A program made the translations under genes and the position numbers. Shown one piece after another: positions 16,999 through 26,515 of a stretch of 64,000 nucleotides of DNA. The notes beneath the pieces are model-generated. The model was not told the DNA's origin and did no database searches. It was given only the letters and a program-made list of their open reading frames with translations. The first letter of the stretch is position 1; every line of letters starts with the position of its first letter. Source of the stretch: Methylobacterium tardum (GTDB lineage Bacteria; Pseudomonadota; Alphaproteobacteria; Rhizobiales; Beijerinckiaceae); assembly GCF_023546765.1 (NCBI RefSeq), contig NZ_CP097484.1, positions 2,202,001 to 2,266,000 on the forward strand, in the 5' to 3' direction.

Positions 16999-18269
16999 GC
17001 CTAGCACTGGGCTGTGTCGCCGACGATTACACGGGCGCCTCGGACCTCGCCAATACGTTGACGAAGGCGGGCCTGCGCACGATCCAGACTATCGGCGTGC
17101 CTGAGGAGGGCCGCGCCCTGCCGGAGGCGGACGCGGTCGTGGTGGCGCTGAAAAGCCGCTCGATTCCGGCCGACCAGGCGGTGGCGCGCTCCCGCGAGGC
17201 GGAAGCGTGGCTGCGAGCCCGGGGCGCCGCCCACGTGATGTTCAAGGTCTGCTCGACCTTCGACTCGACCGATGCAGGTAATATCGGACCCGTGATGGAC
17301 GCCCTGCGGGCGGAGGCCGGCGAGACCATCGCGCTGGTCACCCCCGCCTTTCCCGAGACGGGGCGGAGCGTCTACCAGGGCAACCTGTTCGTGGGCGCGG
17401 TGCCGCTGAACGAGAGCCCGCTGAAGGACCACCCGCTCAACCCCATGCGCGACGCCAACCTCGTGCGCGTGCTCGGGCGCCAGAGCGGCAGCCCGGTCGG
17501 CCTGATCGACACCGCCACGGTCGCCCGGGGCGCGGAGGCCGTGGCTGCCCGCCTCGACGCATTGGCCGCCGAGGGCAAGGGCGCCGCCATCGCGGACGCG
17601 ATCTTCGACAGCGACCTCGAAGTGCTCGGCCGGGCGATCATCGACCGGCAATTCTCGGTCGGGGCCTCCGGCCTCGGCCTCGGCCTCGCACGGGCCCTGG
17701 TCGCCGACGGGCGCGGCACGACGGACGCTGCCGGAGCGGCAGTCGGCGAGCCGGTGGGTGGAGCCTCCGCATGCCTCGCCGGAAGCTGCTCGCAGGCGAC
17801 GCTCCAGCAGGTCGCCGCCGCCGAGGCGATCATGCCGGTGCTGCGCCTCGACCCGGCGCGGCTGCTCGCGGGCGACGACGTGGTGGCGGAGGCCCTGGCC
17901 TTCGCGGAGGAGCGCCTTTCCTCCGGTCCGGTGCTGATCGCCACCTCGGCCCCGCCCGAGTCGGTGCGCGCGCTCCAGGCCGCCCACGGCGTCGATGCCG
18001 CCGGTCACGCCATCGAGGCCGCCCTGGCCGCCATCGCAGAGGGCCTCGTCGCCCGCGGCGTACGCCGGCTCGTGGTCGCGGGCGGCGAAACCTCCGGCGC
18101 AGTGGTCGACCGGCTCGGGCTCACCGCCTTCCTGCTCGGGCCGGAGATCGCGGCGGGCGTGCCCGTGCTGCGCACCGCCGGCCGGCCCGAGCCGATGCTG
18201 CTCGCCCTGAAATCCGGCAATTTCGGCGGCCCTGACTTCTTCGGCCGCGCCCTCGACATGATGGCCTAA
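16995..18269 (+). CDS. otnK: 3-oxo-tetronate kinase
   Basis: A 424-residue four-carbon acid sugar kinase (DUF1537, N- and C-terminal domains). The N-terminal domain has GCVADDYTGASDLANTLTKAG and FKVCSTFDSTDAGNIGPVMDAL; the C-terminal domain has RRLVVAGGETSGAVVDRLGL and ALKSGNFGGPDFF. It phosphorylates 3-oxo-tetronate at O4 with ATP, producing the substrate of OtnC. The start overlaps otnI (ATGA) behind AAGGAG, so the pair is translationally coupled. No internal break was seen. Confidence 0.92.
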   Translation: MSLALGCVADDYTGASDLANTLTKAGLRTIQTIGVPEEGRALPEADAVVVALKSRSIPADQAVARSREAEAWLRARGAAHVMFKVCSTFDSTDAGNIGPVMDALRAEAGETIALVTPAFPETGRSVYQGNLFVGAVPLNESPLKDHPLNPMRDANLVRVLGRQSGSPVGLIDTATVARGAEAVAARLDALAAEGKGAAIADAIFDSDLEVLGRAIIDRQFSVGASGLGLGLARALVADGRGTTDAAGAAVGEPVGGASACLAGSCSQATLQQVAAAEAIMPVLRLDPARLLAGDDVVAEALAFAEERLSSGPVLIATSAPPESVRALQAAHGVDAAGHAIEAALAAIAEGLVARGVRRLVVAGGETSGAVVDRLGLTAFLLGPEIAAGVPVLRTAGRPEPMLLALKSGNFGGPDFFGRALDMMA

Positions 18270-18367
18270 GCATCATCCAGAAAGGTGGCTTCCGGCTTTC
18301 GGAAGAAGATGATGCGGAACCAGAGAATGAGCGCATCGCCCCGGTTCCGGTTCCGGGGTGATGCGCT
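18270..18367. repeat. Two strong hairpins between otnK and denD
   Basis: The first pairs gcatcat (18270-18276) with atgatgc (18309-18315) around an inner cttccg/cggaag stem. The second has 15-base arms (18330-18344 and 18353-18367) with one G-T pair and an 8-base loop. They begin at the otnK stop codon and end 30 bases before denD. They may stabilise or separate the two mRNAs. The form suggests a REP-like dispersed element. Confidence 0.65.
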
Positions 18368-18397
18368 GAAACCGCACAACCCGACGGGAGGATTTCC

Positions 18398-19375
18398 ATG
18401 CACGCCCTGATTCTCGGCGCCGCCGGCATGATCGGCCGCCGCCTCGTGGACGCTCTGGTGAAGGACGGCCGGGTCGGCGGGCAGACGCTCACCGCCCTCA
18501 CCCTGCTCGACGTGGTACCGCCCGCGGCGCCGGAGGGTTTCTCCGGCACGGTGCGGGCCGAGGCCGCCGACCTCACGGCGCCCGGCGCCGCTGAGGCCGC
18601 CATCGCCGAGCGACCGGGGGTGATCTTCCACCTCGCCGCCGTGGTCTCCGGCGAGGCCGAGGCCAACCTCGAGCTCGGCTACCGGGTCAACCTCGACGGC
18701 ACCCGCCTGCTCCTCGACGCGATCCGCGCGGCCAACGCGGCGGACGGCTACCGGCCGAAGCTGGTCTTCACCTCCTCCCTCGCGGTGTTCGGGCCGCCCT
18801 TCCCCAAGGTGATCCCCGACGATCACATCCTGCGCCCGGCCTCCTCGTATGGGGTCCAGAAGGCCATGGGCGAGCTGATGCTCGCCGACTACGCGCGCCG
18901 CGGCTTCCTCGACGGGATCGGCCTGCGCCTGCCGACGATCTGCGTGCGGCCGGGCAAGCCCAACAAGGCGGCCTCGGGCTTCTTCTCGGGTATCATCCGC
19001 GAGCCGCTGGCCGGCCAGGAGGCGATCCTGCCGGTGCCCGACACGGTGCGGCACTGGTTCGCCAGTCCCGCGGCGGCGGTGGGCTTTCTCATCCACGCCG
19101 CCGGGCTCGACCTCGCGGCGATCGGCCCGCGGATCAGCCTGACTATGCCGGGTGTCTCGGCAACGGTGGCGGAGGAGATCGAGGCCCTGCGGCGCGCGGC
19201 GGGCGACAAGGCCGTGGCGCTGATCCGGCGCGCGCCCGATGCCACCATCGCGCGGATCGTCGGCTCCTGGCCGGAGGCGTTCGAGCCGGAGGCGGCGCTA
19301 GCCCTGGGCTTCCGGGCGGACGCGTCGTTCGACGCGATCGTGGCCCAGCACGTGGCCGAGTTCCACGGCGGCTGA
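18398..19375 (+). CDS. denD: D-erythronate dehydrogenase
   Basis: A 325-residue extended short-chain dehydrogenase. It has the NAD-binding motif ILGAAGMIGRRLVDAL near the N-terminus, HLAAVVSGEAEANLELGYRVNLDGTR, serine in VFTSSLAVFG, and the catalytic pair Y-x-x-x-K in SYGVQKAMGEL. RLPTICVRPGKPNKAASGFFSGIIREPLAG is characteristic of DenD. It oxidises D-erythronate to 2-oxo-D-erythronate with NAD, a second entry into the OtnI-OtnK-OtnC route. GGGAGG precedes ATG 18398. It is the last gene of the plus-strand tetronate set. Confidence 0.9.
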   Translation: MHALILGAAGMIGRRLVDALVKDGRVGGQTLTALTLLDVVPPAAPEGFSGTVRAEAADLTAPGAAEAAIAERPGVIFHLAAVVSGEAEANLELGYRVNLDGTRLLLDAIRAANAADGYRPKLVFTSSLAVFGPPFPKVIPDDHILRPASSYGVQKAMGELMLADYARRGFLDGIGLRLPTICVRPGKPNKAASGFFSGIIREPLAGQEAILPVPDTVRHWFASPAAAVGFLIHAAGLDLAAIGPRISLTMPGVSATVAEEIEALRRAAGDKAVALIRRAPDATIARIVGSWPEAFEPEAALALGFRADASFDAIVAQHVAEFHGG

Positions 19376-19390
19376 GGCCCCGCTCGCCGT

Positions 19391-19478
19391 TATCACGAGC
19401 GCAGCGAAGTGATCCAGGGCGGCGCGACCTGACTGGCTGGGGCGCTACTGGATTGCTTCGATTCGTTCGCAAAGACGA
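19391..19478. repeat. Intergenic palindromic repeat, family B, copy 1
   Basis: Arms ACGAGCGCAGCGAAGTGATC and GATTGCTTCGATTCGTTCGC are imperfect complements around a non-conserved middle. Related copies lie at 25679-25768, 29135-29227 and 48291-48380. It fills the gap between denD and vapC. Confidence 0.75.
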
Positions 19479-19515
19479 GGGTGCCGCGATTCGACATCCG
19501 ATGCGGATGGGGCGG

Positions 19516-19917
19516 TCAGCTGAGGGCCGAGCGGATGTCGGTCTGCGGGAAATCGTCGCCGACGGAGAGCAGCGGCACGCCGTGAACCTGCGCGCAGGCA
19601 TAAGCGAAGCAGTCACCGAGGGTCAGGCGCGCCGCGTGGCGCCCCTTGCCATAGCGGGTGTGGGCCGCGAGGGCGAGGCGCGTCTCCGCTTCGGCGATCG
19701 GGACCCGCGTGACGCCGGCGGCGTCCAGGAAATCGTCCACGATCTGTTCCGCGACTTCGGGTGGGACGGTTTGGAGCCGGCCGATGGCGAGCACCGCCTC
19801 GTAGACGGCGACGCCGCTCGTGAGCCGCACGGAACCGTCGCACAACCGATCTAAGAGCGCACGATGTCCCGGCTCGCCGGCGACGATCGCCACGATGGCA
19901 GACGCGTCGGCGAACAT
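19516..19917 (-). CDS. vapC: VapC-type PIN-domain toxin
   Basis: A 133-residue PIN-domain ribonuclease. The acidic metal-binding residues are in place: D4 in [12 protein letters not shown]40 in GVAVYEAVLAIG, D102 in LTLGDCFAYACA and D121 in LLSVGDDFPQTDI. VapC toxins cleave RNA (often tRNA) and are neutralised by VapB. ATG 19917 is chosen because it forms a TGATG junction with the vapB stop; a GTG three bases upstream (19920) is an alternative start. It is the second gene of a vapBC operon. Confidence 0.92.
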   Translation of the reverse strand: MFADASAIVAIVAGEPGHRALLDRLCDGSVRLTSGVAVYEAVLAIGRLQTVPPEVAEQIVDDFLDAAGVTRVPIAEAETRLALAAHTRYGKGRHAARLTLGDCFAYACAQVHGVPLLSVGDDFPQTDIRSALS

Positions 19918-20156
19918 CACTCGCCGTTCAGGCTGTCGTAGAAGGCCTTATCCGCCTTGAGGCTCGCCGACGGGTAGGATGCCAACCTGTCCTGGATCTG
20001 CTTGACCCGCTCCAGGAAAGTCTCACGCTCCGCGTTTTGCCGCGCCAGCTCGTTCGTGAGCGCGAGTCGCACCGCCTCGGTCTTGCTCACGCCGGCCCGC
20101 GATGCCAGCTTCTCGGCCAGCTGATTCACCTCTTCGCTGCGGATGTTGAGCGGCAT
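19917..20156 (-). CDS. vapB: VapB-type antitoxin
   Basis: A 79-residue antitoxin of the Rv0623/PSK-like family. The N-terminal part, [39 protein letters not shown], is the DNA-binding and dimerisation module. The C-terminal half ([33 protein letters not shown]) is the toxin-wrapping tail. It should repress its own operon with VapC through the inverted repeat at 20167-20196. Its stop codon overlaps the vapC start. Confidence 0.92.
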   Translation of the reverse strand: MPLNIRSEEVNQLAEKLASRAGVSKTEAVRLALTNELARQNAERETFLERVKQIQDRLASYPSASLKADKAFYDSLNGE

Positions 20157-20166
20157 GGCGGCCCCC

Positions 20167-20196
20167 GTGTAGACACGGGGAGGCTAGTGTCTACAC
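20167..20196. promoter_or_regulatory. vapBC operator
   Basis: GTGTAGACAC (20167-20176) and its exact complement GTGTCTACAC (20187-20196) are separated by 10 bases. The repeat starts 11 bases upstream of the vapB ATG, the usual place for autoregulation by a VapBC complex. It also lies within 45 bases of the divergent recQ start and could affect that promoter. Confidence 0.8.
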
Positions 20197-20239
20197 ACCC
20201 CTGCCGCAAGGGCGGCCAGAACTCCGACCAAGGATCCCG

Positions 20240-22081
20240 ATGACCCGCCTCGATGAGGCCCGCGCCGCTCTGAAGAAGACGTTCGGCTACGAGGATTTCC
20301 GGCCCGGCCAGGACGAGGTGATCGGCGCGGTGCTCGACGGCGCCGACGTGTTCGCCGTGATGCCTACGGGCTCGGGCAAGTCGATGACCTACCAGCTTCC
20401 GGCTCTGGTCGACCCGGGGCTGACCGTGGTGGTCTCGCCGCTGATCGCGCTGATGCACGATCAGGTGCAGCAGATGAGGAGCGTCGGCATCCAGGCCGCG
20501 ACCCTCAACTCGACGGTGGCGGAAGCCGAGTCCCGCGAGACCTGGCGCAGCCTGCGCTCGGGCGACCTGCGGCTGCTGTTCGTCTCCCCCGAGCGCCTGC
20601 TGATGGACGGCTGCATTGAGGCCCTACGCGGGGCCGGCGTCCGGCGGCTCGCCGTGGACGAGGCGCACTGCGTCTCGCAATGGGGCCACGATTTCCGGCC
20701 CGAGTACCGGGAGATCGCCCGTGCCCGGACGACGCTGGGCAACGTCCAGACCCTGGCGCTCACCGCCACCGCCGACGCCGCGACCCGCGCCGAGATCGCC
20801 GAGCGGCTGTTCCCACAAGGGCGCCCGCCGAAGATCTTCGTCCATTCCTTCGACCGGCCGAACATCCGGCTGACCTTCCAGCCCAAGGACAACCCGGCCC
20901 GGCAGATCGAGCGGTTCCTGAAGCACCGAAGGGCGGAGAGCGGGATCATCTACTGCTCGTCGCGTAAGCGCACCGAGCAGCTCGCCGAGACCCTCCGGAA
21001 GGACGGCTTCGACGCCCTGCCCTACCATGCCGGCCTCGACCAGGCGACGCGGATGCGGAACCAGGACCGGTTCCTGCAGGAGGACGGGGTGGTGATGACC
21101 GCCACCGTCGCGTTCGGCATGGGCATCAACAAGCCGGACGTGCGCTTCGTCTGCCACGCCGACATGCCCAACAACGTCGAGGGCTACTATCAGGAGATCG
21201 GCCGCGCCGGCCGCGACGGGCTGCCGGCCGACACGCTGACCCTCTACGGCCTCGGCGACATGGCGCTCCGCCGCCGGCAGATCGACGAGAAGGAGATCTC
21301 CGACGAGCGCCGCCGGGTCGAGCGGCGCAAGCTCGAGGCGATGATCACCCTATGCGAGGGGGCCAATTGCCGGCGCCAGTCGCTGCTCGCCTATTTCGGC
21401 GAGGCGAGCGGCGCTTGCGGCCGCTGCGACCTGTGCCGCGGCGGCGTCACCCTGGTGGACGGCACGGTCGCGGCCCAGAAGATCCTCTCGGCGATCGTGC
21501 GCACCGGCCAGCGCTTCGGCGCAGCCTACATTTGCGACGTGGTCCACGGGAAGGAGAGCGAGCAGATCCGCCGCAACGGCCACGCGAGCCTCAAGACCTT
21601 CGGGGTCGGGGCCGACAAGCCGGTGGCGGCGTGGCGGGCGATCCTGCGCCAGCTCTTCGCCGCCGGAGCGATCGCGGAGAATGCCGACGGCTACGGCGGC
21701 CTGTCCATGACCGAGAAGGGCGAGGCGATCCTGTTCGGGCGTGAGCCGGTCCAGCTTCGCCCCGATCCTGAGCCGAAGGCCGAATCCCGCGAGCGCCGCC
21801 GTGCCGCGCCCCGCGAGGACGGCGAGATCGCGCTGTCGGAGACCGACGAGGCGCTGTTCCAGCACCTGCGCGGCCTGCGCGCCACAATAGCCCGGGGCGA
21901 AGGCATCGCGGCCTTCATGGTCTTCCCCGACCGGACCCTGATCGAGATGGCCCGCCAGAAGCCCGTCGATCTCTGGGCCTTGCGCACCGTGCATGGGGTC
22001 GGCGAGCGCAAGCGCGAGGCCTACGGCGACAAGTTCGTGGCGGCGATCGCCGATTTTCTGGCCCATCCGCCGGCGGCGTGA
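20240..22081 (+). CDS. recQ: ATP-dependent DNA helicase RecQ
   Basis: A 613-residue 3'-5' DNA helicase. It has motif 0 ([13 protein letters not shown]), Walker A MPTGSGKS (41-48), the RecQ variant [17 protein letters not shown], and helicase C motifs [33 protein letters not shown] and [13 protein letters not shown] zinc-binding RQC region follows, with cysteines in [29 protein letters not shown], then a C-terminal HRDC domain (about 525-605, [15 protein letters not shown]...[13 protein letters not shown]). All domains are complete. It acts in recombination and replication-fork repair. It is divergent from vapBC with an 83-base gap. Confidence 0.96.
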   Translation: MTRLDEARAALKKTFGYEDFRPGQDEVIGAVLDGADVFAVMPTGSGKSMTYQLPALVDPGLTVVVSPLIALMHDQVQQMRSVGIQAATLNSTVAEAESRETWRSLRSGDLRLLFVSPERLLMDGCIEALRGAGVRRLAVDEAHCVSQWGHDFRPEYREIARARTTLGNVQTLALTATADAATRAEIAERLFPQGRPPKIFVHSFDRPNIRLTFQPKDNPARQIERFLKHRRAESGIIYCSSRKRTEQLAETLRKDGFDALPYHAGLDQATRMRNQDRFLQEDGVVMTATVAFGMGINKPDVRFVCHADMPNNVEGYYQEIGRAGRDGLPADTLTLYGLGDMALRRRQIDEKEISDERRRVERRKLEAMITLCEGANCRRQSLLAYFGEASGACGRCDLCRGGVTLVDGTVAAQKILSAIVRTGQRFGAAYICDVVHGKESEQIRRNGHASLKTFGVGADKPVAAWRAILRQLFAAGAIAENADGYGGLSMTEKGEAILFGREPVQLRPDPEPKAESRERRRAAPREDGEIALSETDEALFQHLRGLRATIARGEGIAAFMVFPDRTLIEMARQKPVDLWALRTVHGVGERKREAYGDKFVAAIADFLAHPPAA

Positions 22082-22235
22082 CCGGCATCCGTACACGCCC
22101 GGGATTGCCGGCGTATTGCAACGCAGTGGTGGAACGCACTAATCCGTCGCAGCCGCCGCACGCCGCCCGGTCCGGGTCGCGTATCGGGTCGTGGGTCCTG
22201 TCGGGCTCCCGGACCGCCTTCGCCGAGACCGCCGC

Positions 22236-24461
22236 ATGTTCCGCAACGACGTTCCGATCACCCCCGAGCTCGTGGCCCAGCACGGCCTGACGCCGGACGA
22301 GTACGCGCGTTTCCGCGGCCTGATCGGGCGCGACCCGACGCTGACCGAGCTCGGCATCGTCTCGGCCATGTGGAACGAGCACTGTTCCTACAAGTCCTCC
22401 CGCAAGCACCTGCGCGGGCTGCCGACCTCGGCGCCGTGGGTGATCCAGGGGCCGGGCGAGAACGCGGGCGTCATCGACATCGGCGACGGCCACGCCTGCG
22501 TCTTCAAGATGGAGAGCCACAACCACCCGAGCTACATCGAGCCCTACCAGGGCGCGGCGACCGGCGTGGGCGGCATCCTGCGCGACGTCTTCACGATGGG
22601 CGCGCGGCCGATCGCGGCGCTGAACGCCCTGCGCTTCGGCTCTCCGGACCACCCGCGCACCCGCAGCCTCGTCTCCGGCGTGGTCGCGGGCGTCGGCGGC
22701 TACGGCAATTCCTTCGGCGTGCCGACCGTCGGCGGCCTGACCGGCTTCCACAGGCGCTACGACGGCAACATCCTGGTCAACGCCATGGCGGTGGGACTCG
22801 CCCGCACCGACGGCATCTTCTACGCGGCCGCGGCCGGCGTCGGGAACCCGATCGTCTATCTCGGCTCCAAGACCGGACGCGACGGCATCCACGGCGCCAC
22901 CATGGCGTCGGCCGAGTTCGACGAGGCCTCCGAGTCGAAGCGCCCGACCGTGCAGGTCGGCGATCCCTTCGCCGAGAAGCTGCTGCTGGAGGCCTGCCTG
23001 GAGCTGATGGCCTCGGGCGCGGTCATCGCCATTCAGGACATGGGCGCGGCGGGGCTCACCTGCTCGGCGGTGGAGATGGGCGCCAAGGGCGACCTCGGCG
23101 TCGAGCTCGACATCGATAAGGTGCCGGCCCGCGAAGAGGGCATGACTCCCTACGAGATGATGCTCTCGGAGAGCCAGGAGCGCATGCTCATGGTGCTCAA
23201 GCCCGGCATGGAGGCCGAGGCAGAGGCGATCTTCGTGAAGTGGGGGCTCGACTTCGCGGTGATCGGCCGGACCACCGACACGCTCCGCTTCGTCATCAAG
23301 TGGCACGGCGAGACCGTGGCCGACCTGCCGATCAAGGAGCTGGGCGACGAGGCGCCGCTCTACGACCGACCGCATCTGGCCAACACCCACCAGCCGGTGA
23401 TCGCGGCCGCCGCGGTGCCGGCCCCGGCCTCGCTGACCGATGTGCTGAAGCGCCTCGTCGGCTCCCCCGACCTTGCCTCGAAGCGCTGGGTCTTCGAGCA
23501 GTACGACCACTTCATTCTGGGCAACACCGTGCAGAAGCCCGGCGGCGACGCCGCGATCGTGCGGGTCGAGGACGGGCCGAAGGGCCTCGCTCTCACCTGC
23601 GATGTGACCCCGCGCTACTGCGAGGCCGACCCGGTCGAGGGCGGCCGGCAGGCCGTGGCCGAGGCGTGGCGCAACATCACGGCTGTCGGGGCCAAGCCGC
23701 TGGCCATCACCGACAACCTGAACTTCGGCAATCCCGAGAAGCCGGAGGTGATGGGCCAGCTCGTCGGCTGCCTCCAGGGCATCGGCGAGGCCTGCCGGGC
23801 TCTCGACTTCCCGGTCGTGTCGGGCAACGTCTCGCTCTACAACGAGACCAACGGCGTCGGCATCCTGCCGACCCCGACCATCGGCGGCGTTGGCGTGCTC
23901 GGCGACGTGGCGCGCCACGCGACCATCGCCCTCAAGCGCGAGGGCGACGTGCTGGTGCTGATCGGCGCCAGCGAGGGCTGGCTCGGCCAGTCGGCCTATC
24001 TCTCGGTGATCGAGGGCCGCGAGGAGGGCGCACCGCCGCCCGTCGACCTCGCGCTGGAGCGCCGCAACGGCGATTTCGTCCGCGGCCTGATCCAGGCGGG
24101 CACCGTCGACACGGTCCATGACCTCGCGGATGGTGGCCTCGCCGTCGCGCTCGCCGAGATGGCCATGGCGGGCGGGCTCGGGGCGGCGCTCTCCGACGTG
24201 CCGGTGGACCTGCCGCCCCACGCCTATCTGTTCGGCGAGGACCAGGGCCGCTACCTGCTGGCGGTACGGCCGGAGGCGGCCACCGATCTCCTCTCGGCCG
24301 CCGCGGCCCAGGGCGTGGCGGCAGCCTCGGTCGGTGTCACCGGCTCAGACCGTTTGACCCTGCCGGGCGGCGAGACCATATCGCTCGCCGACCTGACAGC
24401 GGCGCACGAGGGCTGGCTGCCCGACTACATGGCGAGCCAGCCGGCCGCGCCCGCCGCCTGA
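22236..24461 (+). CDS. purL: Phosphoribosylformylglycinamidine synthase subunit PurL
   Basis: A 741-residue small-type PurL, which converts FGAR to FGAM using ATP and ammonia supplied by PurQ in complex with PurS. Features: [49 protein letters not shown], the [17 protein letters not shown] segment and the second AIRS-like half with [18 protein letters not shown] and [12 protein letters not shown] 22236 gives the usual N-terminus [23 protein letters not shown]. purS and purQ are not in the window. bolA follows 27 bases downstream, an arrangement frequent in alphaproteobacteria. Confidence 0.96.
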   Translation: MFRNDVPITPELVAQHGLTPDEYARFRGLIGRDPTLTELGIVSAMWNEHCSYKSSRKHLRGLPTSAPWVIQGPGENAGVIDIGDGHACVFKMESHNHPSYIEPYQGAATGVGGILRDVFTMGARPIAALNALRFGSPDHPRTRSLVSGVVAGVGGYGNSFGVPTVGGLTGFHRRYDGNILVNAMAVGLARTDGIFYAAAAGVGNPIVYLGSKTGRDGIHGATMASAEFDEASESKRPTVQVGDPFAEKLLLEACLELMASGAVIAIQDMGAAGLTCSAVEMGAKGDLGVELDIDKVPAREEGMTPYEMMLSESQERMLMVLKPGMEAEAEAIFVKWGLDFAVIGRTTDTLRFVIKWHGETVADLPIKELGDEAPLYDRPHLANTHQPVIAAAAVPAPASLTDVLKRLVGSPDLASKRWVFEQYDHFILGNTVQKPGGDAAIVRVEDGPKGLALTCDVTPRYCEADPVEGGRQAVAEAWRNITAVGAKPLAITDNLNFGNPEKPEVMGQLVGCLQGIGEACRALDFPVVSGNVSLYNETNGVGILPTPTIGGVGVLGDVARHATIALKREGDVLVLIGASEGWLGQSAYLSVIEGREEGAPPPVDLALERRNGDFVRGLIQAGTVDTVHDLADGGLAVALAEMAMAGGLGAALSDVPVDLPPHAYLFGEDQGRYLLAVRPEAATDLLSAAAAQGVAAASVGVTGSDRLTLPGGETISLADLTAAHEGWLPDYMASQPAAPAA

Positions 24462-24488
24462 GCCCTGTTCCCCGTAAGGAGTTTCCCG

Positions 24489-24725
24489 ATGCCGATGGAT
24501 GCGGGCGAGATCGAGCGCATGATCCGCGAGGCCCTGCCGGACGCGCAGGTGGAGATCCGCGACCTCGCGGGCGACGGCGACCACTACGCCGCCACCGTCC
24601 TGTCGGCTGCCTTCAAGGGCAAGACCCGGGTGGCGCAGCACCAGATGGTCTACGGCGCCCTCCAGGGCCGGATGGGCGGCGTGCTCCACGCCCTTGCGCT
24701 GACCACGGGTGTCCCGCAGGATTGA
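24489..24725 (+). CDS. BolA family protein
   Basis: A 78-residue BolA/YrbA-type protein: MDAGEIERMIREALPDAQVEIRDLAGDGDHYAATVLSAAFKGKTRVAQHQMVYGALQGRMGGVLHALALTT. The conserved RVAQHQMVY histidine can share a [2Fe-2S] cluster with a CGFS monothiol glutaredoxin, which is encoded just downstream (grxD). Likely role: iron-sulfur trafficking or iron sensing (family knowledge). AAGGAG lies seven bases before ATG 24489. Confidence 0.93.
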   Translation: MPMDAGEIERMIREALPDAQVEIRDLAGDGDHYAATVLSAAFKGKTRVAQHQMVYGALQGRMGGVLHALALTTGVPQD

Positions 24726-24748
24726 GCCTTCGCGCGGGAGTTCTCCCG

Positions 24749-25243
24749 ATGGACCGACCGAGTCTCTACGACGACGACATCGTGACCTGGGCCGAGGAGC
24801 AGGCGGCGGCCCTGCGCGCGCTCGCCGAGCGGCCTGACCTGTCGAACGCGGTCGACTGGCAGAACGTCGCCGAGGAGATCGAGAGCGTGGGGCGTTCGCA
24901 TCTGCGGGCCGTCGAAGGGCTGCTGATCCAGACGCTCGCCCACCTCCTCAAGCGCGCGTCCGCCCCGCTTGCGCCAGCCAGCCTGCACTGGCGGGAGGAG
25001 ATCGCGACCTTCCAGATCACCGCCTGGAACGCCTACGAAGCGTCGATGCGGCAAAGGCTGAACTGGAACAGGATCTGGAAATCCGCTGTCACGGCTGCCG
25101 AGGCTGGTCTCGGTGCCTACGGGAACGCGCTGCTTCCGGGGCTGCCGGAGGCCTGCCCTATTCGTCCTGAGGACCTTCTGACCGAGACTTTCGACATAGA
25201 GAGCGCGCTCCGCACGATCGCCACATCGGTTGCGCGCCGCTGA
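24749..25243 (+). CDS. DUF29 family protein
   Basis: A 164-residue DUF29 protein: LYDDDIVTWAEEQAAALRALAERPDLSNAVDWQNVAEEIESVGRSHLRAVEGLLIQTLAHLLKRASAP and the downstream SLHWREEIATFQITAWNAYEASMRQRL. The family has no known function and occurs in many copies in cyanobacteria and in alphaproteobacteria. ATG 24749 has CGGGAG upstream. It sits 23 bases after bolA and 39 bases before grxD, splitting a pair that is often adjacent. Confidence 0.88.
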   Translation: MDRPSLYDDDIVTWAEEQAAALRALAERPDLSNAVDWQNVAEEIESVGRSHLRAVEGLLIQTLAHLLKRASAPLAPASLHWREEIATFQITAWNAYEASMRQRLNWNRIWKSAVTAAEAGLGAYGNALLPGLPEACPIRPEDLLTETFDIESALRTIATSVARR

Positions 25244-25282
25244 TTCAGGCCTCACATACACCAGACAAGCAAGGACAGAGCG

Positions 25283-25621
25283 ATGACCGACGTCAACACG
25301 ACCATCCAGAACGAGATCGCCTCCCAGGACGTGGTGGTGTTCATGAAGGGCACGCCGCAGATGCCGCAATGCGGCTTCTCGGGGCAGGTGGTGCAGATCC
25401 TCAACTACCTCGGCGTGCCGTTCAAGGGCGTGAACGTCCTGGCCGACCAGGAGATCCGCGAGGGCATCAAGGCCTTCTCCAACTGGCCGACCATCCCGCA
25501 GATCTACGTGAAGGGCGAGTTCGTCGGTGGCTGCGACATCACCCGCGAGATGTTCCAGTCGGGCGAGCTGCAGACCTTCCTGTCCGAGAAGGGCGTGCCG
25601 GTGAAGACCGCCGCCGCCTGA
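25283..25621 (+). CDS. grxD: Monothiol glutaredoxin, CGFS type (Grx4/GrxD)
   Basis: A 112-residue monothiol glutaredoxin with active-site C30-G-F-S in [17 protein letters not shown], the [19 protein letters not shown] region that binds glutathione, and a helical C-terminus. Such proteins carry a glutathione-bridged [2Fe-2S] cluster and pair with BolA. The upstream bolA gene supports that role. GGACAGAG precedes the ATG. A strong intrinsic terminator follows. Confidence 0.95.
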   Translation: MTDVNTTIQNEIASQDVVVFMKGTPQMPQCGFSGQVVQILNYLGVPFKGVNVLADQEIREGIKAFSNWPTIPQIYVKGEFVGGCDITREMFQSGELQTFLSEKGVPVKTAAA

Positions 25622-25649
25622 TTCTTTTGGGACTTGGCACCATGGATGA

Positions 25650-25672
25650 GGGCGCCTGCGGGCGCCCTTTTT
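25650..25672 (+). terminator. Intrinsic terminator of the purL-bolA-grxD run
   Basis: A perfect 7-bp stem GGGCGCC/GGCGCCC with a TGCG loop is followed immediately by TTTTT (25668-25672). It is 29 bases past the grxD stop. Confidence 0.9.
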
Positions 25673-25678
25673 CATGCT

Positions 25679-25768
25679 CGTCTTTGCGAGCGGAGCGAAG
25701 CAACCCAGCGGCGCCACGCCTGCCGAGCTCGCGCCGCCCTGGATTGCTTCGCTGCGCTCGCAAAGACG
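25679..25768. repeat. Intergenic palindromic repeat, family B, copy 2
   Basis: This is the most regular copy. CGTCTTTGCGAGCGGAGCGA and its near-complement TCGCTGCGCTCGCAAAGACG close a stem of about 28 bases around a GC-rich centre. It lies between the grxD terminator and the methyltransferase end. Confidence 0.85.
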
Positions 25769-25777
25769 GGGGCCGTA

Positions 25778-26434
25778 TCAGCGCGGCTCCCGTGCCACGA
25801 ACAGGGCGACGCAGCCGACGACCGTGATCTCCACCGACCGGAAGCGCCGCTCCAGCGCCGCGCGCAGGTCCGGCAGGGTGTCGGCGGCGTTCGAGAACAC
25901 CCCCTTGCGGTTGTAGACCCGCATCAGTGCCCGCGCCGCACCCGTGGTCGGGACGCCGCCCGACAGGATCGTGGCGCCGAACACCACGCCGTCGTCAGCC
26001 AGGCACGGACGCACCGTGTCGAAAGCCTTCGCCTTCGCGGCGATGTCACCCGGCAGGCAGTGCAGCAGATAGGTCATCCCGATCGAATCGAACGGCGCAA
26101 TGCCGGTGGCCGGGGCGCCGAGCACGTCGACCCGGTAGGTCTCGGGCCGGTAGCGCGCGATCCGGTCGGCCGCGAAGGCGAGGCTGTCAGCGTTGAGGTC
26201 CATCAGGCCAACGCGGGGTGCGGGCGTGGGGAAGCGGCAGCGGTCGAGATACCAGCCGGTCCCGACTCCGACATCGAGATGCGCGAGGCCGGCGTGCCGG
26301 TCGTAGAGATCCAGGATCCGCGCCGTGGGACAGCGCCAGATCAGCGGATTCGACAGGCGCAGCACGACGAGGTCGTAGATCTGCAGCGTCCGCGGGTTGT
26401 AGATCGCCTGTCCGGCTCGGGTGTCGGTCGCCAT
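25778..26434 (-). CDS. Class I SAM-dependent methyltransferase
   Basis: A 218-residue methyltransferase. The SAM-binding motif I is [15 protein letters not shown], followed by [17 protein letters not shown] (acidic end of strand 2) and [16 protein letters not shown] (motif IV region). The C-terminal part resembles the Methyltransf_25 type. The substrate is unknown. It is divergent from rlmN with an 81-base gap and shares no clear operon. Confidence 0.82.
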   Translation of the reverse strand: MATDTRAGQAIYNPRTLQIYDLVVLRLSNPLIWRCPTARILDLYDRHAGLAHLDVGVGTGWYLDRCRFPTPAPRVGLMDLNADSLAFAADRIARYRPETYRVDVLGAPATGIAPFDSIGMTYLLHCLPGDIAAKAKAFDTVRPCLADDGVVFGATILSGGVPTTGAARALMRVYNRKGVFSNAADTLPDLRAALERRFRSVEITVVGCVALFVAREPR

Positions 26435-26515
26435 GGCTCTCCGTCAGGGCCCCTGTGGGCGGTGCGCATTCGCATTCGCCGCCGCGATCGCCTATATCAG
26501 AGCCTTTCCAATCGT

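Noticed and set aside
21915..24221. A 768-residue open frame opposite purL
   Set aside because: Antisense shadow in GC-rich coding DNA; no start signal or recognisable domain.
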